NCBI GenBank assembly: GCA_030613345.1 | Contig: JAUWMD010000058.1 | Coordinates: forward strand, 1-11,403 | Reading direction: 5' to 3' | DNA length: 11,403 nucleotides | From: Candidatus Krumholzibacteriota bacterium | GTDB lineage: Bacteria; Krumholzibacteriota; Krumholzibacteriia; Krumholzibacteriales; Krumholzibacteriaceae | In this document: piece after piece, positions 1 through 7,063 of the stretch | Layout of the letters: every line of letters begins with the position of its first letter | Numbering within the stretch: the stretch's first letter is position 1 | Made by a program: the position numbers and the translations under genes | Notes under the pieces: model-generated | The model's input: the letters and a program-made list of their open reading frames with translations, nothing else | Told to the model about the DNA's origin: nothing | Database searches by the model: none

Positions 1-1
1 G

Positions 2-430
2 CAGATCTTCCAGGATACCCTGTACTTTGTCGAAGAGGGCGTGACCACAGCTTACATCCCGTTCTCGATCTGTAACGGTGACCTCTGCGCGGGCGTTGGC
101 GATTATAACTACCTGATCACCAGCCTCGGAAACGTAGGCGCCGCGCTCAGCCAGACCGGAACGGTTAGTGGTGTAGGTCCTGGTGAATGCGCTGATGTTT
201 ACGGTCTCGTCGATGCCGGTGCGGCCATTGCCTGCACCTGGGACACCCTGACGATCATCGCCTGGGACGTTGCTACAGGTGAGACCTACGATACGTGCGT
301 ACAGGCGATCCACGTGGTCGAGCCCGTACAAGTACCTCTCTTCACTGCTCCGGTCGTGACGGTTCTCGTGCTTGTCATGATCGCCGCCGCGGCGGTAGTG
401 ATGAAGAGAAGCGCGGCGAACAGGGCCTGA
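2..430 (+). CDS. 3' end of an exported cysteine-containing protein with a C-terminal membrane anchor (5'-truncated)
   Basis: The reading frame is open from the window's left edge to the TGA at 428-430 (142 residues seen), so the start lies upstream; the GTG at 41 is only an internal codon. The visible part is rich in Gly, Ala, Val and Thr and has five cysteines, which suits an extracytoplasmic domain with disulfides. It ends with a tripartite tail: a short VPLFT motif (332-346), about 19 hydrophobic residues (347-403) and a basic end beginning KRSAANR. That layout resembles C-terminal sorting or anchor signals of the PEP-CTERM/IPTL-CTERM kind, but the motif matches neither consensus exactly, so a plain C-terminal transmembrane anchor is the safe reading. 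I do not recognise the family. A strong terminator follows 26 bp downstream, so this is the last gene of its transcript. Confidence 0.75.
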   Translation, partial: QIFQDTLYFVEEGVTTAYIPFSICNGDLCAGVGDYNYLITSLGNVGAALSQTGTVSGVGPGECADVYGLVDAGAAIACTWDTLTIIAWDVATGETYDTCVQAIHVVEPVQVPLFTAPVVTVLVLVMIAAAAVVMKRSAANRA

Positions 431-455
431 TGACAGGCATTTCACAGGCGCGTTC

Positions 456-491
456 AAAGGGCGCGGGGCTTGATGCCCCGCGCCCTTTTTT
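456..491 (+). terminator. Rho-independent terminator after the first gene
   Basis: An 11-bp perfect GC-rich stem, GGGCGCGGGGC (459-469) with GCCCCGCGCCC (475-485), closes a TTGAT loop and is followed by six Ts (486-491). Three A residues before the stem can also pair with the first Ts. It separates the exported-protein gene from the addBA operon. The hairpin is symmetrical, but the T-run lies on the plus-strand 3' side, so it works for the upstream gene. Confidence 0.93.
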
Positions 492-512
492 ATAAACTTC
501 CCCTATGCGCGC

Positions 513-541
513 TTATCAAGACCGTTCCTTTCTGCTAGAAT
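513..541 (+). promoter_or_regulatory. Putative sigma70 promoter (extended -10) for addBA
   Basis: TTATCA (513-518, 4 of 6 matches to the -35 consensus) lies 17 bp before TAGAAT (536-541, 5 of 6 matches to the -10 consensus). The -10 hexamer is preceded by TGC, an extended -10 element. Transcription would begin near 548. This leaves about 40 nt of leader before the TTG start at 590 but only about 12 nt before the ATG at 560. The promoter follows directly after the upstream terminator, which is the expected place. Confidence 0.6.
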
Positions 542-572
542 TTCCCGGACCTGTTCCCGATGAGGGATAGGT

Positions 573-582
573 GGGAGGAGGG
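573..582 (+). promoter_or_regulatory. Strong Shine-Dalgarno site deciding the addB start
   Basis: GGGAGGAGGG sits 7 nt before the TTG at 590. The in-frame ATG at 560 lies upstream of this site and has no purine-rich sequence in front of it (the preceding bases are CCTGTTCCCG). This favours initiation at TTG 590. Confidence 0.7.
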
Positions 583-589
583 TCCCAGT

Positions 590-3500
590 TTGACGGGAAG
601 GCTTTATACGTCGGGCGATTTCCGGCGACTCGAAGAGGCGGCAACCGGCGAGATCCGTGCCCTGAAGGAAAACGATCCCGCCGCCGAAGCGATTGTCATC
701 GCCGGTTCGAACCTCCTCTGCTCGTATTTCAAGAGAAGGCTGTCTGTACTGCTCGATGGTATATTTAACGTTCACTTCCTCACATTCCCCGATCTGCTGT
801 CGTTCGTGGAGCAGAGGACGGAAGCTGCGTCCCGCGATCCTCTCTCCCCGCTCGCCTCGATGGTCCTCCTCGAGGAGCTGGCCGGTGGAGTCGTCCCCGA
901 ATGCTTCTCGGAAGTGGCAAAGACCGATGGTTTCGTCTCCGCGCTTCACTCGACCTTCACCGATCTTGCAGAGGGTGGATGTGGAGCGGCTGAAGCGAGG
1001 CGCATCATCGAAAGCGACGATCCCCGGCTCCGGCCTGAAAGGGTACGCGGCATCCTCGATCTCTATGCTCGTTACAGGGAGCTCGTCGAGGCTAGGGGTG
1101 GCGACATGCATTCACGGTTTTCCGGGGCGGCAGTTCTGGCAGCGGGCGCTCTCGAGGGATGCGCCGTATACGCTTATGGATTCTACGATCTCAACGAGCT
1201 CCAGTATCGACTGATGACTGCAGCCATGCGGTCGGGGCCTGCCGCCGTATTCGTCCCGTGGTGCGAAGATACTCCCTACAGGTTCGCGACACCGCTCGTC
1301 GAGAGGCTGAGCAGAGGAGGATTCGAGCAAATGGAGCTCGAAAGCGATGCTGTGTCTGCTGCGGGGACCGGGCTGTTCAACGCCCCAGACGTTGTTGAAG
1401 AGGCAAGGGAGGTCGTCAGGCGGATCATCGAGATGCGCGAGGCCGGCGGCCCGCGTTTCGGCGAGATCGGCGTCCTGCCGTGGTCAAGAGGAGACTGGCC
1501 TCCCCTGCGAGAGGCGCTCGAGGAAGCCGGGATCCCGTGGTACTCGCGCATCGGTTCGTACAAGGCCGCCGATCCAGTGCGGACCGGAGCGGTGAGGCTT
1601 CTCGGGATCCTCTGCGGGGACGGCGGCAGGAGCGAACTGGTCGATTTCCTCATCTCGTCGCCGATCGCCGTGCCAGGCGGCGAAGGCGCCCGTACCGGTC
1701 CTTTCTCGCTCTGGGTGCGTCTGAGTGCGGGTGAAGGGATGAGGGGGGAAGAGGGGTGGGACGCAGAGAATGCCCGGTTGCTCGAGAAGGTCAGGCGGCA
1801 CGAGGCGGAGGACGGAGATGGAGACTGGCAGTCTGGAATCCTCGGGCTGGCGGTGGATGTGATCTCCGTGATCGAGGGGGCACGAGCGGGATTCGAGGAC
1901 TGCAGCAACTGGACCGGATTCTCGTCGGTCTTCGCCGGCGCTCTTGCCGCTCTGTTCGACGGCAAGGATGCGGCGTCGGCGATCCGGACGGTCAGCGACC
2001 TTGCGGCCCTCGACCGGATCTCTTCCTCGTGCGACACGGCGAGGTTCAGGAGGATTGCCTCTGCGGCCCTGCAGGGCGGGGTCGAAGACGGGGGAAGATT
2101 CGGAGGAGACGGGGTCAATGTCATCATGGCAAGCCGCGCGAGAGGCCTCGGATTCGCAGTCACCTTCATGACGGGGTTGAAGGAGGGCGCCGTTCCCGGG
2201 AAGGTCAGGCAGGATCCCTTTATCAAGGATTCCGAACGGGAGGCGATCTCTGGCGTCACCGGCGGCGATGTACACCTTTCGCTGAAGGGAGGACGTCTCG
2301 AGGAAACGGCGATGCTGTTCAGGCTGGCCTGCTCGTCTGCCTCCGACCGGCTCGTATGCAGCTGGCCGAGGCTGGAGACGGGCGGCAGCAAGGAATACAT
2401 ACCTACCTCATATCTCAGATTTGTGCCGGGGCTCCCGGCGGAGCCGGCGGCACGGTTGGCGGAAGCGGTACGCCTTCCCCTGAGGGGCAGGCCAGAGGGG
2501 ATGGAGGTGCCGCTCGGGGAGGACGATTACGATTTCCTCATGTCGGGCCGCAGGCTGGGCAGGATCATCCACTATCCGTCGTCCTCGTTCTTCGAGAGGG
2601 GGGCCGCACTGATAAGGGCCCGCTGGGGCACGAGAAGGTTCACCCCATACGACGGCGTCTTCGAATCACCCCGGGCACTTGAGGAGATCGACGCGGTGAT
2701 GGCGGAAAAAGACTGGAACCTGTCGGCCACGACCCTGCAGTCCTGGGCGAACTGCCCGTTTGCTTTTTTTATCGAGAAACTGATCGGTGTCGAATCGGTG
2801 GAGGAGCCGGAAAGGGAGCTCACCATCGATCACCTGCAGCGGGGGACGCTGACGCACCTCGGCCTCGAACGGCTCTACAGGGAGCTGTCCGGGGCCAGGA
2901 TCTTTCCGATATCGGAAGCGACCCTTCCCGCCGCGATGAAGGCGTCCGAACGGGTGACGCGAGAGACCCTGGATATCTACGAGTCGACGGAGCCGGTCGG
3001 TCATCCCCTCTTCTGGGAATACGAACGCGAGACTATCGCGGCATCGGTCAGGGAACTGCTCGCCGACGAGGCGCGCGAGGAGAGCGGATCAATGCCGACG
3101 ATGTTCGAGGCGTGGTTCGGTGGAAGGACACCGGATGAGGCGGTGACCTTCGAGGCAGGGGGAAGGACTCTCTCCTTCCACGGGAAGATCGACCGGGTCG
3201 ATATCACAGCAGGGGGCGGGTTCGATGTCATCGACTACAAGACCGGCAGAATCAACGCGAAGGACCAGGATCTCGGCGGAGGAAGCTATCTTCAGCTTCC
3301 CGTATACCTTCTCGCGGCATCGAAGCTCCTCGACATCCCGATAGAGAAAGGCACGGCCATGCTCAGGAGGGTGGGTACGGGCGGCAGCAGGAAGAAGGCC
3401 GTATATTCCGGGCGGGAGTGGGAGAAGGACCGTATCGAATTCGCCGGTATTCTGAGGGTCATTGTGAAAGGCATGACTTCGGGATTCTTTTTCGCCTCCC

Positions 3501-3637
3501 CGCCGGGAACGGGATGTAATTTCTGCGGAGTGAAACAGGCCTGTCCGACCGGCAGGGAATGGCTCTTCGCGGCCAAGGCCGCAGAAGATGGGCGGGCGTT
3601 GGATTATCTCGGGATGAGGGGGATCACCGTTGAGTAG
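590..3637 (+). CDS. addB: AddB: helicase-nuclease subunit B with RecB-family nuclease and 4Fe-4S cluster
   Basis: This is the AddB subunit of the AddAB (RexAB) complex, which resects DNA double-strand ends for RecA-dependent repair in the cytoplasm. Numbering is from the TTG at 590 (1015 aa; the ATG at 560 would add ten residues). The N-terminal region has the UvrD-like fold pattern without a working Walker A (VIAGSNLLCSY at about 36-46), and a helicase-like remnant appears near 508-537 (ASRARGLGF, GLKEGAVPG); AddB is not the motor in known complexes. The C-terminal nuclease has D868, D882, K884 (DYKTG) and Q902/Y906 (QLPVY). C722 (NCPF) and C976, C979, C985 form the split Cys...CxxCx5C pattern that binds 4Fe-4S in Bacillus AddB. 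The protein is somewhat shorter than Bacillus AddB (about 1166 aa). Its end overlaps addA by 8 nt, so co-translation is likely. Confidence 0.95.
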   Translation: MTGRLYTSGDFRRLEEAATGEIRALKENDPAAEAIVIAGSNLLCSYFKRRLSVLLDGIFNVHFLTFPDLLSFVEQRTEAASRDPLSPLASMVLLEELAGGVVPECFSEVAKTDGFVSALHSTFTDLAEGGCGAAEARRIIESDDPRLRPERVRGILDLYARYRELVEARGGDMHSRFSGAAVLAAGALEGCAVYAYGFYDLNELQYRLMTAAMRSGPAAVFVPWCEDTPYRFATPLVERLSRGGFEQMELESDAVSAAGTGLFNAPDVVEEAREVVRRIIEMREAGGPRFGEIGVLPWSRGDWPPLREALEEAGIPWYSRIGSYKAADPVRTGAVRLLGILCGDGGRSELVDFLISSPIAVPGGEGARTGPFSLWVRLSAGEGMRGEEGWDAENARLLEKVRRHEAEDGDGDWQSGILGLAVDVISVIEGARAGFEDCSNWTGFSSVFAGALAALFDGKDAASAIRTVSDLAALDRISSSCDTARFRRIASAALQGGVEDGGRFGGDGVNVIMASRARGLGFAVTFMTGLKEGAVPGKVRQDPFIKDSEREAISGVTGGDVHLSLKGGRLEETAMLFRLACSSASDRLVCSWPRLETGGSKEYIPTSYLRFVPGLPAEPAARLAEAVRLPLRGRPEGMEVPLGEDDYDFLMSGRRLGRIIHYPSSSFFERGAALIRARWGTRRFTPYDGVFESPRALEEIDAVMAEKDWNLSATTLQSWANCPFAFFIEKLIGVESVEEPERELTIDHLQRGTLTHLGLERLYRELSGARIFPISEATLPAAMKASERVTRETLDIYESTEPVGHPLFWEYERETIAASVRELLADEAREESGSMPTMFEAWFGGRTPDEAVTFEAGGRTLSFHGKIDRVDITAGGGFDVIDYKTGRINAKDQDLGGGSYLQLPVYLLAASKLLDIPIEKGTAMLRRVGTGGSRKKAVYSGREWEKDRIEFAGILRVIVKGMTSGFFFASPPGTGCNFCGVKQACPTGREWLFAAKAAEDGRALDYLGMRGITVE

Positions 3638-6600
3638 CGGCAGGAAGAGACCGGTAGATCACGAGGCCAGGCAGAGGGCGATATCGGATCTCGATACCTC
3701 GTTCTGCCTCGAGGCGGGTGCGGGTACGGGAAAGACTACTATACTTGTCGAGAGGTTCCTGTCGATCATCCGCAGCGGGAGGGCGGAATGTTCCTCGATC
3801 GCAGCGATCACCTTCACCGAGAAGGCCGCCTCCGAGATGAAGGACAGGCTCTTCGGCAGGATCGAGGAGTTACTTTCTGAGGAGGATCTGTCATCCGAAG
3901 AGAGGGTCCGGCTGGAAAAGGCGAGGGACGATCTGGAGAGGGCTCAGATCTCGACGATACATTCCTTCGCCGCGGCGATTCTCAGGGAATTCCCTCTCGA
4001 GGCAGGGATCGACCCCGACTTCCGGCAACTCGACGGGCTCGATGCGTCGATCTTCGAAGACGAATGCTTCGGCGAGTTTCTTGGGGCTGCCGATGAGAAG
4101 CACGAGGCGGCTCTGAGAAAACTCATGCCGCTCGGCAGACCCTCGTCCTGCATCGAGAAGCTGAGAGAATTGACATTTTATCACTATCATGGCAGGGCGT
4201 ATCGGGCACTGGGCGGCATCTTCGAGGAGACCGCGGCGTTGATCGAAACGGGGCGGCCGCGCAGGCGGCTCGATCCGTCCCGCCACAGGGAATATCTCGT
4301 CTCTTCCGCATCGAGGCTGATGGGCCTCGCCCGGACGGGCTGCGTCTCTTCCGACGACGCCGGCCTCACCGCGATAACGGTCTTCTGCGAGGAGGTCCGG
4401 CATCTCGTGGGGCTCGAGGGCGCGGGGCTCGCCGCGCGCCTTCTGTCCGTTCCGCCACCGAAGGCGAAGGGCAACAAGGGCAACTGGTCGCCCCCGGAAT
4501 CATGCACCGCGCAGAAGGATCTCTGCAGGGCGGTCGCTGCCGCCCACTACGAGTTTTCCGCCATGTACATGGACGATCTCCGGGACGGCCTTATCGGCTG
4601 GTGCGACGACTTCGTCGATTTCACCGAGGCGAGAAAGAGGCGCGGCGGTCTGCTCGATTTCGACGACCTGCTCATCGGGGCTAGGAGGCTTCTCGAAGAC
4701 CGCACTGCGCTCGAGGCCCTTCGCCGACGCTACCGCTTCATCCTCGTCGACGAATTCCAGGACACCGATCCCCTTCAGGCCGAGATCATAATGCTCCTTG
4801 CCGGCCGGCAAGGCTCTTCGGGGGTCGATCCAGAACCGGGCAGGCTCTTCATCGTAGGTGATCCTAAACAGAGCATATACAGGTTCCGCGGGGCCGACGT
4901 CGAGATATACGAGCAGGTCAAGGAGGCGATCGCCGGGGCGGGATCGGTGCTGAATATAACGCAGAACTTCAGGTCGGTGCCGGAAGTGATCGAATGGGTC
5001 AACAGGGCATTCTCCGGCCTGATGAAGAAACCGGACGATGGAAGATACATGCCCGACTACGAGCCGGTGCATGCGATGCGTGAAGAGAGCGGACCGGCGG
5101 TATTTCACCTCGATATCGAGACCGCCAGGACGAAATCGGACGACTTCCGCCGCGAGGAAGGGGTGGCCGTTGCGAGGTTCATATGGGACCTTGTCGAGTC
5201 GGGCAGGCCGGTGCTCGATCCCGTTACGAGGCAGAACAGGCCGGTGAGGTTCGGGGACATAGCGCTGATCTACAGGAGCACGACCGGCGTTAACCATTAC
5301 GAGGATCCGTTGCGGGAGGCCGATATACCTTATCTCGTCGAGGGGGGAAAGCTCTATTACACGCGGCAGGAAGTCCGCGACATATCCAATGCCGTATGGG
5401 TTGTCGAGGACCCTTACGATTCGGCGGCTCTTCTCGCCGCGCTGCGCTGCCCGATGTTCGGGTTCAGTGACGAGGAGATATTTCTCTACAGGAGGGCAGG
5501 AGGCAGGCTCTGCTATCTCGAGCCGGAAGTTCCGGAGGGGGGGGAATTCGACGCCTTTCGGGAGGCGTTCGAACTCCTGACGGAGCTCCACAGGGACCGG
5601 AACTGCGCGGGGCAGGTCTCGACGCTCAGCAGGCTTCTCGCGCGGACCGGATACCTTTCGGCCTCGAAGCTCAGAGTGCACGGCGAGCAGAGGGTCCTCA
5701 ACCTTCGAAAGGCGATCCAGACGGCCAGGGTCTTCGAAGAGAAGATGCACTCCTTCAGGCATTTCGCCAGGTGGATGAGGGACCAGGATATCCTCGGCGT
5801 TGCCGAGGGAGAATCGCCCGCCATGGACGAGGGCGAGAACGCGGTGCGGATGATCACGATACACAAGGCAAAGGGTCTCCAGTTTCCCGTCGTCATACTC
5901 GTCAATCTCGTTCAGGGCATGCACGGGACCGACAGGTTCATCGCGCGGAGGGGTATGATGCCGGCGCTGAACATCTTCGGCCGGAGTACGAGCGATTATG
6001 CGGAGGCGGCGCTGCGGGAGGAGAGGATGTACACGGCCGAGACGATCAGGATGCTCTACGTTGCGGCGACCCGGGCCGGCGATATGCTCATCATCCCGCG
6101 CTCTCCGGAAAACAAACGGGGGAAACAGCCGATCTACCGATTTCTCGCGCCCGCTCTTGCCGATGTCCACCCGATCCGCCTGTCCGATCTCCCCGAGCTG
6201 CTGGTGGGCGGGGGTCCTTTCGCGGTCATGCCGAAGATCACGCCGGAGAATACGGCTGCGGGCGCCGAAGCGAGGGCGAGATGGGCGGCTGCGAGGAAAG
6301 AGCTTCTCGAGAGCTCGATGCCCGGGCCGGTGAACGTCAGCCCGTCGGGTATGGAGGTATACGAGCCGATGCAGGAAGAGGATGGTGGCACGGACAGATC
6401 CGGCGGATCGGAAAGGGAAGAGGCGCTGATATTCGGGAAAGCCTTCCACAGGATGATGGAGCTGACGCTGCGCAGGCACAGTCCGATGGACGCGGCGGCG
6501 GCGGCCCGCGAAGCGGCTGTCGAAGGCAGTGCGTCCCACCTGGAAAAAGAGCTGCTCGCCCTCGGGACGAAGGCTCTCGGGTCGGACCTGATGAAAAGGG

Positions 6601-6959
6601 CAGCAGAGGCGGAAAGGCTCATGGTCGAACCGCCCTTCACCGTTCCCCTTCCCGGAGGGATGCTCGACGGCAGGCTCGACCTCGTGTTCGAGAGCGGAGG
6701 GTCCTGGACGGTGGTAGACTTCAAGACCGACGACATAGATGCCGGCGACGTTCCCTCACGCCTCGAGGCCTACCGTCCCCAGGGAGCGGCATACGCGTAC
6801 GCGCTCGACCGCCTGGGGATCTCGCCTGTCGGGAGGGTCGTGTTCTACTTCGTGAGGCCCGATGTCGAGATGCAGATAGAGGCCGGCCCCGATTTCCTTG
6901 CCGAAGGCGAGAGGCTCGTCAGGGCTGCTGTTTCTGCCGGGCTTTCTTCATCGCACTGA
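3630..6959 (+). CDS. addA: AddA: ATP-dependent helicase-nuclease subunit A
   Basis: This UvrD/RecB-type superfamily 1A helicase fused to a RecB-family nuclease is the motor of AddAB, unwinding and cutting double-strand ends (1109 aa). Motifs occur in family order: Walker A GAGTGKT (residues 30-36, K35), motif Ia TFTEKAASEM, Walker B DEFQD (374-378), motif III GDPKQSIYRFRG (from 410), motif IV QNFRS, motif V ITIHKAKGLQFP and motif VI YVAATRA (R815). The C-terminal nuclease has GKAFH, D1017 (GRLDLV), D1030 and K1032 (DFKTD), and Q1051/Y1055, so it looks active. The TTG at 3630 lies inside the last codons of addB, with GAGGGGGA just upstream; no other start fits before Walker A. Overlap implies translational coupling. 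RecB is an alternative, but the adjacent Fe-S AddB and absence of RecC/RecD favour AddA. Confidence 0.96.
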   Translation: MSSGRKRPVDHEARQRAISDLDTSFCLEAGAGTGKTTILVERFLSIIRSGRAECSSIAAITFTEKAASEMKDRLFGRIEELLSEEDLSSEERVRLEKARDDLERAQISTIHSFAAAILREFPLEAGIDPDFRQLDGLDASIFEDECFGEFLGAADEKHEAALRKLMPLGRPSSCIEKLRELTFYHYHGRAYRALGGIFEETAALIETGRPRRRLDPSRHREYLVSSASRLMGLARTGCVSSDDAGLTAITVFCEEVRHLVGLEGAGLAARLLSVPPPKAKGNKGNWSPPESCTAQKDLCRAVAAAHYEFSAMYMDDLRDGLIGWCDDFVDFTEARKRRGGLLDFDDLLIGARRLLEDRTALEALRRRYRFILVDEFQDTDPLQAEIIMLLAGRQGSSGVDPEPGRLFIVGDPKQSIYRFRGADVEIYEQVKEAIAGAGSVLNITQNFRSVPEVIEWVNRAFSGLMKKPDDGRYMPDYEPVHAMREESGPAVFHLDIETARTKSDDFRREEGVAVARFIWDLVESGRPVLDPVTRQNRPVRFGDIALIYRSTTGVNHYEDPLREADIPYLVEGGKLYYTRQEVRDISNAVWVVEDPYDSAALLAALRCPMFGFSDEEIFLYRRAGGRLCYLEPEVPEGGEFDAFREAFELLTELHRDRNCAGQVSTLSRLLARTGYLSASKLRVHGEQRVLNLRKAIQTARVFEEKMHSFRHFARWMRDQDILGVAEGESPAMDEGENAVRMITIHKAKGLQFPVVILVNLVQGMHGTDRFIARRGMMPALNIFGRSTSDYAEAALREERMYTAETIRMLYVAATRAGDMLIIPRSPENKRGKQPIYRFLAPALADVHPIRLSDLPELLVGGGPFAVMPKITPENTAAGAEARARWAAARKELLESSMPGPVNVSPSGMEVYEPMQEEDGGTDRSGGSEREEALIFGKAFHRMMELTLRRHSPMDAAAAAREAAVEGSASHLEKELLALGTKALGSDLMKRAAEAERLMVEPPFTVPLPGGMLDGRLDLVFESGGSWTVVDFKTDDIDAGDVPSRLEAYRPQGAAYAYALDRLGISPVGRVVFYFVRPDVEMQIEAGPDFLAEGERLVRAAVSAGLSSSH

Positions 6960-6984
6960 GCCTGTCGCCGATCGTCTTCGCCGC

Positions 6985-7013
6985 TTTTCTTCCAGTGCAT
7001 TATCTGATATTAT
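6985..7013 (+). promoter_or_regulatory. Possible promoter for the sensor-kinase operon
   Basis: In the 104-bp gap between addA and the kinase gene, TGATATTAT (7005-7013) contains TATTAT (5 of 6 matches to the -10 consensus) with an extended -10 TGA directly before it. The matching -35 position (TTTTCT, 6985-6990) is poor, so strength or activator need is unclear. No terminator hairpin is visible after addA, so read-through from addBA is also possible. Confidence 0.35.
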
Positions 7014-7063
7014 TGCAGCACAGGTATATGGAACTGAAGTAACACTGGGGGGAGACGCGGAAA

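Noticed and set aside
560..589. ATG 560 as the addB start
   Set aside because: No Shine-Dalgarno precedes it, while TTG 590 has a strong one at ideal spacing; it remains possible.
4500..6539. Long minus-strand open frame (679 codons) opposite addA
   Set aside because: It is antisense to clear helicase motifs, its translation is Arg/Pro-rich with no domain, and such frames are expected opposite GC-rich genes.
3630..6959. RecB of a RecBCD complex
   Set aside because: The partner has the AddB nuclease and Fe-S pattern, and no RecC or RecD is present; the two-gene overlapping layout is typical of addBA.
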